A stretch of DNA of 51,048 nucleotides from Kurthia zopfii. GTDB taxonomy: Bacteria; Bacillota; Bacilli; Bacillales_A; Planococcaceae. Under the pieces are notes generated by a model, which made no database searches, was not told the origin of the DNA, and was given only the letters and a program-made list of their open reading frames with translations. The stretch covers positions 1 to 51,048 of the forward strand of contig NZ_QFVS01000021.1 of the NCBI RefSeq assembly GCF_003143955.1, written 5' to 3'. Position numbers and translations under genes: made by a program. Of the stretch, positions 34,647-43,529 are shown piece after piece. Every line of letters starts with the position of its first letter. Position 1 is the first letter of the stretch.

Positions 34647-35342
34647 ATGATTACTTTAACGAATATACAACATACTTTCTTGATCGGGAAAAAGGGTCAG
34701 GAGAAAAAAGTACCAGTTTTGAAAAATGTAGATTTACAAGTTGATGCAGGGGATATTGTGGCGATTGTCGGGAAATCAGGTTCTGGTAAGTCAACTTTAT
34801 TAAATGCAATTGCAGGTTTCTTAAAAACAGATTCGGGTTCGATCAAATTGAACGGAATCGATACAACCGATTTATCGGAGGCAGAACATGCGAAATTCCG
34901 ATTGAAAAATGTCGGATTCATCTTTCAAAACTTCCAATTGATGCCCGGTTTAACAGCGTTTGAAAATGTAGAGTTACCATTGAAAATTCAAGGAATGGGT
35001 AAATCAGCTCGATTCCAAGTTGTACGTCAAATTATGGATCGTGTCGGATTAAATGAAGTAATCGACCATTATCCGAATGAATTATCTGGCGGGCAACAGC
35101 AGCGTGTATGTATCGCACGTGCATTAGTGACGAAGCCTTCGATTATTTTAGCGGATGAACCAACAGGGAGTTTGGATTCAGAAACAGAATTAGAAATTTT
35201 AGATTTAATCAAATCATTAAATGAATCGATGGACATCACATTTGTTGTTATTACGCATGATGAAGAAGTAGCAAATAGCGCGCATAAAAAATACCGCATG
35301 CATGATGGTGAATTGAAGGAGGCGACGACAAGTGCAGTTTAG
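34647..35342 (+). CDS. ABC transporter ATP-binding protein (MacB/LolD type)
   Basis: The 231-residue ATPase has Walker A GKSGSGKST at about 42-50, signature LSGGQQQRVCIARAL, Walker B IILADEPTGSLD and an H-loop His in VVITHDEE. This pattern marks the MacB/LolD/FtsE branch that works with FtsX-like permeases. The start has a GAGAGGAG site. Its 3' end overlaps the permease gene by 11 bases. Related Bacillales systems move cell-wall antibiotics, peptides or lipoproteins. No two-component system is adjacent, unlike typical Bce-type detoxification modules. Confidence 0.9.
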   Translation: MITLTNIQHTFLIGKKGQEKKVPVLKNVDLQVDAGDIVAIVGKSGSGKSTLLNAIAGFLKTDSGSIKLNGIDTTDLSEAEHAKFRLKNVGFIFQNFQLMPGLTAFENVELPLKIQGMGKSARFQVVRQIMDRVGLNEVIDHYPNELSGGQQQRVCIARALVTKPSIILADEPTGSLDSETELEILDLIKSLNESMDITFVVITHDEEVANSAHKKYRMHDGELKEATTSAV

Positions 35343-36630
35343 AGACCAGATTGATTTCGTAAGACAACATGTGAAGAAAAACCGCATGCGAATTTTTACA
35401 ACGATTTTAGCAACAACAATGGGTTGTGCATTTTTAATCGTCCTTGCTTCGATTGCATTCGGATTACAAGGAACATTGAAGGATGAAGTATTATCAAGTG
35501 ATTCACTAACTCGCATTGAAGTATATGATGGTGGAGATCAGCCATTAGATATTGAAAAAATCGCGAAATTAGATAATATTTCATCGATTTCTGAATCATA
35601 TGCGATGCAATTAGATAATATTCAAAATAAAGCTACGATTGGCGCAAATACTGGTTATGCAGAAAGCTCATTCGTTAATTTTGATGCATTAAAAAAAGCC
35701 AAACTACCTTTATCGAAAGGTCATTATCCTACGACAGAAGATGGAATTGTCGTTGGGTATAATTTTGCACAAAATCTTCTATCTAAAGAAGATGAGAAAA
35801 CTTTAGAAAAAGCTAAAGAAGGCGAAAAACCTAAAGTCGGTATTCAAGAAAGTGTTTTAGGGAAGAAAGTTCAATTAAAATGGACGGGTAAAAAAGGAAC
35901 GAAACCTGTTATTCGTGAATTTACGATTGAAGGAATTGGACCAAAACCGAAACGTGAATGGGAAATGAACACATATCTTCAAATGAGTAATGAAGCGAAA
36001 CAATCGATCGTGACAGATTTGAAGAAAAATTTTGGAAAAGCATTTAATGAAAAAGAAATGATCTATAAATCTACAGCAGTATATGCGACAGATTTAGAAG
36101 CAGTACCAGCATTGAATGAAGAATTAAAAGCGATGGAATACTCAACATACACAGTATCACAGCAATTAGAAGAAATGAATATGTTCTTCATCGCGTTAAA
36201 AGCCGGCCTAATCTTCGTAGGAACGATTGCCATCTTAATCGCATCTATTGGTATATTTAATACAATGACGATGGCTGTAACAGAGAGAACGCGTGAAATC
36301 GGCGTCATGAAAGCGATTGGGGCAAGTCCAAAACTAATTCAACGATTATTCGTTATGGAAAGTGCCTATATCGGTATTATCGGTACAGCAATCGCAGTAG
36401 TAGCATCCTATATTATTAGTTTCACAGCGAACTGGCTTATTCCAAAAATCCTTTATGCGGCGACGGAAGAGCAATCATTCAATAGTAGCGCTATTAAATT
36501 CTCCGCAATCCCTTGGGAACTTGTCGTAATCGCATCAGTTATTAGTATTGGTGTAGCAATAGTTTCAGGATGGAGACCAGCACGTAAAGCGACGAAAATC
36601 GATGTAATTCAAGCATTAAGACAAGACTAA
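35332..36630 (+). CDS. FtsX-like ABC transporter permease (MacB type)
   Basis: The 432-residue permease has four membrane helices: one near residues 20-45, and three in the C-terminal third (about 285-310, 335-360 and 395-415). A large external MacB-type domain of about 230 residues lies between helices 1 and 2. The FtsX signature region reads MTMAVTERTREIGVMKAIGA at about 312-331. It would act with the preceding ATPase as a tripartite-like mechanotransmission exporter. The start is a GTG at 35332 with GAAGGAGG nine bases upstream. A strong terminator follows. Confidence 0.9.
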   Translation: MQFRDQIDFVRQHVKKNRMRIFTTILATTMGCAFLIVLASIAFGLQGTLKDEVLSSDSLTRIEVYDGGDQPLDIEKIAKLDNISSISESYAMQLDNIQNKATIGANTGYAESSFVNFDALKKAKLPLSKGHYPTTEDGIVVGYNFAQNLLSKEDEKTLEKAKEGEKPKVGIQESVLGKKVQLKWTGKKGTKPVIREFTIEGIGPKPKREWEMNTYLQMSNEAKQSIVTDLKKNFGKAFNEKEMIYKSTAVYATDLEAVPALNEELKAMEYSTYTVSQQLEEMNMFFIALKAGLIFVGTIAILIASIGIFNTMTMAVTERTREIGVMKAIGASPKLIQRLFVMESAYIGIIGTAIAVVASYIISFTANWLIPKILYAATEEQSFNSSAIKFSAIPWELVVIASVISIGVAIVSGWRPARKATKIDVIQALRQD

Positions 36631-36637
36631 AAAATAG

Positions 36638-36680
36638 GCATCTTTTAAGAAATCGAGTATTTCTTAGAAGATGCTTTTTT
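36638..36680 (+). terminator. Terminator of the MacB-type operon
   Basis: GCATCTTTTAAGAAAT pairs with ATTTCTTAGAAGATGC with one mismatch, followed by six or more T. Confidence 0.93.
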
Positions 36681-36788
36681 TGTGGAGAACTTTTTTCAAG
36701 ATAGGACTCAATTGTATGCTTTTTCCGTTTAGAAAGGTTAAAATGAAATCGCCTAGTAAAGTTGTAAGAATTAAATAGTAGACAAAAA

Positions 36789-36827
36789 TAGATTACTAAA
36801 TTAAACTAGGTTACATAAAGTAATCTA
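36789..36827 (+). promoter_or_regulatory. Inverted repeat in the ribA leader
   Basis: TAGATTACT at 36789-36797 and AGTAATCTA at 36819-36827 form a 9-bp perfect inverted repeat, with GGTTAC in the loop region, just before the ribA ribosome binding site. No FMN riboswitch motif is present. It may be an operator or leader hairpin. Confidence 0.5.
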
Positions 36828-36852
36828 AATAAAATGCAACGAGGGAATGAAT

Positions 36853-37620
36853 ATGAAAATAAATGATACTGTTTTAAATAAAATACAATTCACAAAAAGA
36901 AATGAAAAAGAAAATATTAGTGTAGTTGGGCCAGTGCGCTTACCTATTAAGCAAGGTGACTTTGAAGTGACATTCCAATGGTATTCTTGGCAAGAAGTAG
37001 CCGCTGGTTTATCGAAAGAGCAAATGATCGAGCAGTTACCACAGATGAATTTAGCTTTCGGTCAACAATCATCGGTATTAGTATATGGTGATTTTAAAAA
37101 TGCGGATGACGCGATTGTGCGCATGCATAGTATTTGTCATACAGGAGATATTTTTGGCAGCCAAAGATGTGATTGTGGCTATCAACTGCATGAATCGATG
37201 AAGATGATTGTCGAGCATGGTTGTGGCGCTATTTTCTATTTAGCGAATCACGAAGGTAGAGGAATCGGTTTGTTTTCTAAATCAATCGCCTACCTTTTAC
37301 AAGAGGATGGCATGGATACGGTAGAAGCAAATCATGCATTAGGATTTGAAGATGATACGCGATCATATGAAGATGCGATTAAAGTGTTAGAAGTTTTAAG
37401 AAAAAAACCAATTACATTAATTACGAACAATCCGAATAAATTAAAAGCGATGGAAGCGCATGGTTTATCTGTGGACAAACATATTCCACTTTGGGGCGGT
37501 GTTACAGAAACAAATCAATTTTATTTAGAAACAAAAGTAAAAAAAGCAGGACATATTTTAACGGAAAAAGGTGGCGTAGATAGTGAAGAACGATCAGTAT
37601 TACATGAACCTCGCGCTTGA
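36853..37620 (+). CDS. ribA: GTP cyclohydrolase II homologue (RibA type)
   Basis: The protein of about 255 residues matches GTP cyclohydrolase II, which opens GTP to diamino-ribosylamino-pyrimidinone phosphate, formate and pyrophosphate. The zinc ligands are present as Cys95, Cys106 and Cys108 in the segment CHTGDIFGSQRCDCG. The family Tyr (147) and Arg (170 in DDTRSY) are also kept. The loop that reads RQEGRNIGL in E. coli RibA reads NHEGRGIGL here, and an N-terminal stretch of about 25 residues is extra. It is not fused to RibB. The ATG at 36853 has GAGGG seven bases before it. It overlaps ribD by 38 bp. Confidence 0.87.
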   Translation: MKINDTVLNKIQFTKRNEKENISVVGPVRLPIKQGDFEVTFQWYSWQEVAAGLSKEQMIEQLPQMNLAFGQQSSVLVYGDFKNADDAIVRMHSICHTGDIFGSQRCDCGYQLHESMKMIVEHGCGAIFYLANHEGRGIGLFSKSIAYLLQEDGMDTVEANHALGFEDDTRSYEDAIKVLEVLRKKPITLITNNPNKLKAMEAHGLSVDKHIPLWGGVTETNQFYLETKVKKAGHILTEKGGVDSEERSVLHEPRA

Positions 37621-38677
37621 GTTAGCGGCGAGTGCTAAAGGGCATACGAATCCGAATCCATTAGTTGGCGCGGTACTAGTAAAAGGTGGCGTAATTGTTG
37701 GAACGGGTTTACATCGAAAAGCTGGAGAACCTCATGCGGAAGTTCACGCCTTCAATATGGCAGGTGAACATGCACAAGGAGCTACACTATATGTCACTTT
37801 GGAGCCTTGTTCACATTACGGCAAAACACCGCCATGTGCGAAACAAGTAGTGGAATCAGGTGTAGCTAGAGTGGTTGTTGCGACAGTGGATCCAAATCCG
37901 TCGGTAGCAGGTAGAGGAATTCGTATGATTCAAGAAGCTGGAATCGAAGTAGAAGTTGGCGTGCAAGAAAATGAAGCAAAATTTTTAAACAAGCGATTCA
38001 TGCATAATATGATAAAGGGCTTACCTTACGTAAGGTCAAAATTCGCAATGACATTGGATGGCAAAATCGCAACATACAGCGGTCACTCTCAATGGATTAG
38101 TGGAGAAGAATCACGTGCGGATGTACACGAACTTCGTAATGAAGTAGATGGCATTTTAGTCGGAGTTGGTACTGTCATCAAAGACAACCCTGCATTAACG
38201 ACGAGACTTCAAAATGGTCAAAAAGGAAAAAATCCGACAAGAATTATTATGGATCGCCAATTGAGAACACCCGTAGATGCGCAAATTACAAACCGAGAAA
38301 TCGCTCGTACAATCATTGTAACTGCAAAGGGTAATGAGCAGCTGATTGCAAAATACGAAGGCGTAGATTTCTTATTTGTAGATGTTGTACACGGTCAACT
38401 AGACTTACAACAAACTTTAGAAATGCTTTATAAAGAAGGTATTACAGATTTATTAGTTGAAGGCGGAGGCACGATCAATGCTTCATTTTTACGTGCGAAT
38501 TTAATTGATGAGTACATCGTCTATATCGCGCCGAAAGTATTAGGCGGCAAAGATTCCATTGCACCATTTACAGGTGAGAATGTTGATACGATTGATGAAG
38601 CGGTCGAGCTAACTTTCGGTGAAGTAGAAAAATTTGGTCATGATTTACGTGTACTTGCCTATCCGAAGAAGGATTGA
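37583..38677 (+). CDS. ribD: Riboflavin-type deaminase/reductase (RibD)
   Basis: The 364-residue bifunctional protein has an N-terminal deaminase domain with the zinc site His51, Glu53 (PHAEVHAF), Cys76 and Cys85 (PCSHYGKTPPC). A C-terminal reductase domain follows, with SKFAMTLDGKIATYSGHSQW and LLVEGGGTINASFL. It converts the RibA product to 5-amino-6-ribitylamino-uracil phosphate. The GTG start at 37583 lies inside the ribA reading frame with AAGGTGG upstream. It gives the usual RibD N terminus, so the two genes are translationally coupled. The monooxygenase gene follows after a near-overlap. Confidence 0.92.
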   Translation: MKNDQYYMNLALELAASAKGHTNPNPLVGAVLVKGGVIVGTGLHRKAGEPHAEVHAFNMAGEHAQGATLYVTLEPCSHYGKTPPCAKQVVESGVARVVVATVDPNPSVAGRGIRMIQEAGIEVEVGVQENEAKFLNKRFMHNMIKGLPYVRSKFAMTLDGKIATYSGHSQWISGEESRADVHELRNEVDGILVGVGTVIKDNPALTTRLQNGQKGKNPTRIIMDRQLRTPVDAQITNREIARTIIVTAKGNEQLIAKYEGVDFLFVDVVHGQLDLQQTLEMLYKEGITDLLVEGGGTINASFLRANLIDEYIVYIAPKVLGGKDSIAPFTGENVDTIDEAVELTFGEVEKFGHDLRVLAYPKKD

Positions 38678-38682
38678 TTGAA

Positions 38683-39765
38683 ATGAGAGAAAAAGTAGAT
38701 GTATGTATTGTTGGTGGAGGTCCAGGAGGCTTGCTGTTAGCATACTTATTAGCGCAAAAAGAAGTGAATGTTTTATTGTTAGAAAGTGCTTCTCACATTG
38801 CGAAAACATTTAGAGGTGAGCATATTAATGAAGAAGGCGAAGCCATTTTAAAAAAACATCATTTGTTTGAAGCTATTGAACAAAAAGGAATGTTAAAAAT
38901 GGAACGTCTTGAGTATTGGCGAAATGGAGAGCTACAAAAATCTATTGAAGCAGATCCACAGATTGGCCATTTAGGTATTCATGTACCACAAGTTAATTTA
39001 CTCGAAGCCATTTCAGAAAAAGCACAATCGCTTCCTCATTTCACATGTTTTTTAAATGCGCGTGTTACGGAATTAATTCAAGATGACTCTGGTACATTTA
39101 TCGGTGTGAAAGCGAAACATGGCGACGAAAAGATAGAAGTCGCATGTGATTTAATTGTTGGAGCGGATGGGAGATATTCCACAGTTCGAAAAAAAGCGCA
39201 TATTGCGACAGAAATTCGAAAACATGGTTTTGATTTACTTTGGGCGAGAATTCCAGCACCAAAAGGCTGGCAACCTTCAATTAAAATGGCTTTAGTAGAT
39301 GGGATGCAAATTTCATTATTCACTCAAACCTATGATTTTGTTCAAATCGGCTGGAATATCGCAGAAGGAAGTTATCCACAATTGCGTAAACAACCGTTCG
39401 AACCTTTCATAGAAAAATTAATTGAAGCTTATCCACAGTTGGCAGATTCAGTGCGTGAAAACATTCATTCATGGAAGGATTTTGTGTTACTTGATGTCTT
39501 TAGTAGCCAGACAGAATCATGGGGGAAGGATGGACTGGCTCTAATAGGAGATGCTGTTCATGCGATGACACCAACTGGGGCGTTCGGATTGAATAGCGCG
39601 ATGAAAGATGCGGATGTTCTTGCAGAATTAATTGATCAACAATGCATTGACCGCATTCAAGCGACACAATGCGAAGTGAAAAGAAGAGAAGAAGTTGAAA
39701 AATTACAAGCAATTCAAATCGAGAAAGAGCAAGGTTTTGCATCGCAATTTGCTTTGCAAGTGTAG
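38683..39765 (+). CDS. FAD-dependent monooxygenase of the ribA-ribD operon
   Basis: The flavoprotein of about 360 residues has the class A monooxygenase signatures: GGGPGGLLLAYLL near the N terminus, DG motif VGADGRYSTVRK and GD motif LIGDAVHAMTPTGAFGLNS. The active-site surroundings resemble UbiH/PHBH-like enzymes. Such enzymes hydroxylate aromatic or pyrimidine-like rings with oxygen and NAD(P)H. The ATG at 38683 lies five bases after the ribD stop with GAAGAAGGA upstream. Its tight position suggests that its substrate is a product of RibA and RibD, which is inference. It could also act on an unrelated aromatic compound. Confidence 0.85.
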   Translation: MREKVDVCIVGGGPGGLLLAYLLAQKEVNVLLLESASHIAKTFRGEHINEEGEAILKKHHLFEAIEQKGMLKMERLEYWRNGELQKSIEADPQIGHLGIHVPQVNLLEAISEKAQSLPHFTCFLNARVTELIQDDSGTFIGVKAKHGDEKIEVACDLIVGADGRYSTVRKKAHIATEIRKHGFDLLWARIPAPKGWQPSIKMALVDGMQISLFTQTYDFVQIGWNIAEGSYPQLRKQPFEPFIEKLIEAYPQLADSVRENIHSWKDFVLLDVFSSQTESWGKDGLALIGDAVHAMTPTGAFGLNSAMKDADVLAELIDQQCIDRIQATQCEVKRREEVEKLQAIQIEKEQGFASQFALQV

Positions 39766-39774
39766 GAGGTTACG

Positions 39775-40341
39775 ATGAGATTAGGTTTTGATATAGATGA
39801 CACATTAATTGATTTACGCAGACACGCATTCCGTTTATATAATGCGCAGTTGGATCAAAATATTCCTGAATCTGTTTTTGAAGAAATTCCAACTGTCGAG
39901 ATTCACAAACCATTCGGCTTAACGGATGAAGAAGGTTATGAAATGTGGAAAGCGAATATGCGTGATATTTACTTTACGGATTGTCCAGCTTTCCCAAATG
40001 CAGTTGAAGTGTTAAATCGCTTAAATGATGAAGGGCATGAGATTTTTTATATTACATCTCGTCCAAAAGGTTTTTGTAAGGAATCAGAGGCATGGGTGAG
40101 GGAGAAGGGGTTTCCTGTGAAGGGAGATCAATTTTTCTGCGGTATGGAAGATCATGAGAAAATTGCGACAATCGAGAAATTGCAATTGGATTTCTATATT
40201 GATGATAAACCGAAAGTATTAAATACTTTAAAAGAATTATCAACGACATTGATTATTCGAGATCAATCCTATAATCAAAAAGAATCTTTTTTACGATTAG
40301 AACATTGGGCAGATTTCGAAAAAATAATCGGCGAAAAATAA
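39775..40341 (+). CDS. HAD-type phosphatase (5'-nucleotidase C-like)
   Basis: The 188-residue protein is a haloacid-dehalogenase hydrolase of the NT5C/YqfW kind. Motif I is GFDIDDTLID with nucleophile Asp6 and acid Asp8, motif II is near FYITSRPKG, and motif III/IV is DFYIDDKPKVL. These enzymes remove phosphate from nucleotides and similar compounds. An AGGAGGT site lies just before the ATG, ten bases after the monooxygenase stop. Dephosphorylation of the RibD product is a step that needs such an enzyme, so the place in the operon fits. It could equally be a general nucleotidase. Confidence 0.85.
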   Translation: MRLGFDIDDTLIDLRRHAFRLYNAQLDQNIPESVFEEIPTVEIHKPFGLTDEEGYEMWKANMRDIYFTDCPAFPNAVEVLNRLNDEGHEIFYITSRPKGFCKESEAWVREKGFPVKGDQFFCGMEDHEKIATIEKLQLDFYIDDKPKVLNTLKELSTTLIIRDQSYNQKESFLRLEHWADFEKIIGEK

Positions 40342-40353
40342 ATAAAGATTTAA

Positions 40354-40395
40354 AAAAGGTGAGTGAAATTTGGAATTCAATTTCATTCACCTTTT
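40354..40395 (+). terminator. Terminator of the ribA-ribD operon
   Basis: AAAAGGTGAGTGAAATT pairs with AATTTCATTCACCTTTT with one mismatch. The run of T is short but present. Confidence 0.88.
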
Positions 40396-40416
40396 GTTAT
40401 TTCTAAAGTAAGAGAA

Positions 40417-40451
40417 TAAAAAAAGAAGCTATGCAGTTTAGTTACATAGCT
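40417..40451 (-). terminator. Terminator of the catalase gene
   Basis: AGCTATG at 40427-40433 pairs with CATAGCT at 40445-40451. On the minus strand it is followed by a T-run at 40424-40417. Confidence 0.85.
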
Positions 40452-40465
40452 CCTCTTACTAATCA

Positions 40466-41953
40466 TTAACGATATTGAATTATTTTATTTAAGTCGATTT
40501 TAGAAATGTCTAGACCAACTGCTTTCGCAACACCTTCACCGTATGCTGGATCTGCTTTGTAGCAGTGGATTACATGACGTTCTTTAATGAAGTCAGCGAC
40601 ACCTTCCATATTACGACCAGTGTTTGCAAATAGGCGTTCTTTTTCATCATCGCTCATAATATTGAATAGACGCCCCGGTTGTTCGAAGTAGTTATCATCA
40701 TCTTCACGGAAATCATAAATATCCGCTGGGCCTGCTTCTTCCGCAGGGTTTTTGAATGATGGTTGTTCTTGCCATTCGCCGTAGCTGTTTGGTTCATAGT
40801 GTAATGTGCCACCTAAGTTGCCGTCCGTACGCATCATACCATCGCGGTGGAAGTTATGAACTGGGCATTTAGGAGCGTTCACTGGAATTTGGTGGTGGTT
40901 AACACCTAAACGGTAACGCTCTGCATCTGCATAAGCAAATAGTCGAGCTTGTAGCATACGGTCAGGAGACCAGCTAATACCAGGTACTACGTGAGAAGGA
41001 GCGAATGCAGCTTGCTCAACATCAGCGAAGTAGTTTTCTGGGTTACGGTTTAATTCGAATTCACCAACAGGAATTAGTGGATATTCGCCTTTGTACCAAA
41101 CTTTTGTTAAATCGAATGGATTATCGCGGTGGTTTTTCGCTTGTTCATCTGTCATCACTTGGATTGACATCGTCCATTTAGGGAATTTACCAGCTTCGAT
41201 ATCACCGAATAATTCAGTTTGAGAAGATTCGCGGTCTTTACCAACTACGATTTCTGCTTCTTGGTCTGTTAAGTTTTCAATACCTTGCTGTGAAGTGAAG
41301 TGGAATTTCACATAAACACGTTCGTTATTCTCATTAATCATTGAATATGTGTGAGAACCGAAACCATGCATATATTGGTAGCCACGAGGAATACCACGAT
41401 CACCCATAATGTACGTAACTTGGTGAAGTGCTTCCGGTAAGCTTGTCCAGAAATCCCAGTTGTTATTAGGAGAACGTTTATTTGTTTTTGGATCACGTTT
41501 TACAGCGTGATTTAAGTCAGGGAAGTGCATACCATCACGGAAGAAGAATACAGGTGTGTTGTTACCAACCATGTCCCAGTTACCTTCTTCAGTATAGAAT
41601 TTTAATGCAAAACCACGAATATCGCGTTCTGCATCAGCTGCACCACGTTCACCAGCTACAGTTGAGAATCGAGCGAACATTTCTGTCTGCTTGCCAACCT
41701 CTGAGAACATTTTTGCTTTTGTATATTTTGAAATATCATGTGTAACAGTGAAAGTACCGAAAGCACCAGAACCTTTTGCATGCATACGACGCTCTGGAAT
41801 AACTTCACGGTTGAAGTTTGCTAGTTTTTCGATCAACCATACATCTTGTAAAAGGACAGGACCGCGTTTACCAGCAGTCATACTGTTTGTGTTGCTGACA
41901 ACTGGAGCACCAGCAGCAGTCGTTAATTTTTGATTATTGTTATTGTTTGTCAT
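40466..41953 (-). CDS. katA: Catalase (KatA type)
   Basis: The 495-residue protein is a small-subunit monofunctional haem catalase that breaks hydrogen peroxide into water and oxygen. The catalytic residues are His58 in [13 protein letters not shown], Asn131 in [14 protein letters not shown], and the proximal haem ligand Tyr341 in [14 protein letters not shown]. The start at 41953 has GGGAGG ten bases upstream, and the reading frame extends 57 codons further without a site. A long low-complexity N terminus (NNNNNQKL) is usual for the family. It is divergent from the nitric oxide synthase gene, with a PerR-like sequence between them. Confidence 0.96.
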   Translation of the reverse strand: MTNNNNNQKLTTAAGAPVVSNTNSMTAGKRGPVLLQDVWLIEKLANFNREVIPERRMHAKGSGAFGTFTVTHDISKYTKAKMFSEVGKQTEMFARFSTVAGERGAADAERDIRGFALKFYTEEGNWDMVGNNTPVFFFRDGMHFPDLNHAVKRDPKTNKRSPNNNWDFWTSLPEALHQVTYIMGDRGIPRGYQYMHGFGSHTYSMINENNERVYVKFHFTSQQGIENLTDQEAEIVVGKDRESSQTELFGDIEAGKFPKWTMSIQVMTDEQAKNHRDNPFDLTKVWYKGEYPLIPVGEFELNRNPENYFADVEQAAFAPSHVVPGISWSPDRMLQARLFAYADAERYRLGVNHHQIPVNAPKCPVHNFHRDGMMRTDGNLGGTLHYEPNSYGEWQEQPSFKNPAEEAGPADIYDFREDDDNYFEQPGRLFNIMSDDEKERLFANTGRNMEGVADFIKERHVIHCYKADPAYGEGVAKAVGLDISKIDLNKIIQYR

Positions 41954-42063
41954 AAGATTCTTTGCCTCCCGGATTTTTAAATTGCCAATGCGAAAGCACG
42001 ACAGGGTTAAAGCTGAACTTCTTAAATTAACTGTAACATACAAAAATGAGAAATTGAAGTAGT

Positions 42064-42078
42064 TTATAATAATTCTTT
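42064..42078 (-). promoter_or_regulatory. PerR-like box upstream of katA
   Basis: The minus strand reads AAAGAATTATTATAA, matching the PerR consensus TTATAATnATTATAA at 11 of 14 fixed positions. It lies about 110 bases before the katA start, near a possible -10 (TATTAT). The fit is good in one half-site only. Confidence 0.4.
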
Positions 42079-42374
42079 TTAAGGAATTTGTATCAATAAG
42101 CAATCCATACAATATTCCACACATTATAGTACCCGATTCTTCGAAAAATAAACGTCAAATTCATAGAGTGATATGTACTTATGCTTATGTTAAAGATACC
42201 ATATTTTAATCGAAAAAGAATGGAAAAAGCTTTCTCAATTAATGTATTAATAGATTCTAATTGAAAATATGAACAAATGATTACAAGTATGTAAAGTACA
42301 TCTTTTTTCTTAGGATTCTTTTCTTTTTTCTTCCGTTTATCTAATTTATGATAGAGAGTGAAGGAGTTGGACGT

Positions 42375-43439
42375 ATGTTAGACGAAGCGAAGAAATTTAT
42401 CGAACAATATTATAAAGAGTGCGATTTAGAGCAAAATGCATTGAATGAGCGTATCCAACAAATTGAAATTGAAATCAAAAGTACAGGTACTTATGCACAA
42501 ACGACAGACGAATTAACGTATGGCGCAAAACTAGCATGGCGCAATAGTAATAAATGTATTGGAAGACTGTTTTGGAATAGCCTTACCGTCTTTGATCGTC
42601 GAGAATTGATTGACGAAGAGGAAATATTCCAAGCGCTTCTCCAACATATTAAGTTTGCGACAAATGATGGGAAGATTCGCCCAACAATCTCTGTTTTCGA
42701 AACGAAACGCGTGCGAATTTGGAATGACCAATTAATTCGTTATGCAGGGTATGAAGTAGACGGCGAGATTATTGGCGATTCACTTTCAATTGAAATAACG
42801 AAGCAGTGCATGAACCTTGGATATACGCAAAAACCGGGGAAATATAACATTCTTCCATTAATTATTCAAGTGGATGAACGCCCACCTCGCATGTTTGAAA
42901 TCCCAAGAGAGTATATAGTAGAAGTACCAATTAAGCATGCTGAATATGATTGGTTTAAAGAATTAGATTTACGTTGGTATGCGGTTCCGATTATTTCAGG
43001 AATGGGCTATGAAGTTGGGGGAATTACGTATGAAGCTTCACCATTTAATGGTTGGTATATGGGAACTGAAATTGGCGCGCGAAATTTAGCTGATGAAGAC
43101 CGTTATAATATGCTTCCAACAATCGCTGAAAAAATGGGATTATCTACGAATAAAGCGAGTAGTTTATGGAAGGATCGCGCATTACTAGAGTTGAATATTG
43201 CTGTTTTAGAATCATTTAAAAAACAAGGAGTTAGCATTGTCGACCATCATACTGCAGCTCAACAATTTGCATTATTTGAAGAACAGGAATGCAAAAGGGA
43301 TCGTGAAGTGACAGGGAATTGGACATGGCTAATCCCACCGATGGCACCAGCTACGACGCATATATTCCACAAACCATACGATAATACGAAGAAATCACCA
43401 AACTATGTGTATCAGAAATGCCCTTTCAAATTCTTATAA
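42375..43439 (+). CDS. nos: Bacterial nitric oxide synthase oxygenase
   Basis: The 354-residue protein is the oxygenase-only NOS of Bacillales, which makes NO and citrulline from arginine using external reductases. The haem ligand is Cys61 in AWRNSNKCIGR. The arginine-binding Glu232 lies in GWYMGTEIGARN. The pterin-stacking region near the C terminus reads TGNWTWLIPPMAP. The start at 42375 has AAGGAG nine bases upstream. An ATG at 42348 has no site. It is divergent from catalase. NO protects Bacillus from peroxide partly through catalase, so co-location is biologically sensible. Confidence 0.94.
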   Translation: MLDEAKKFIEQYYKECDLEQNALNERIQQIEIEIKSTGTYAQTTDELTYGAKLAWRNSNKCIGRLFWNSLTVFDRRELIDEEEIFQALLQHIKFATNDGKIRPTISVFETKRVRIWNDQLIRYAGYEVDGEIIGDSLSIEITKQCMNLGYTQKPGKYNILPLIIQVDERPPRMFEIPREYIVEVPIKHAEYDWFKELDLRWYAVPIISGMGYEVGGITYEASPFNGWYMGTEIGARNLADEDRYNMLPTIAEKMGLSTNKASSLWKDRALLELNIAVLESFKKQGVSIVDHHTAAQQFALFEEQECKRDREVTGNWTWLIPPMAPATTHIFHKPYDNTKKSPNYVYQKCPFKFL

Positions 43440-43529
43440 TAGAATACTGTTTTTGGTATAATATAGAAAATAAATAAAATATTTCAATTACACGTTTTGA
43501 CCAAATTTAGTATGTATAAGGGGCGATAC

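Noticed and set aside
36681-36846. FMN riboswitch upstream of ribA
   Set aside because: The conserved AGGGGCAGGGTGAAATTCCC-type core is absent.
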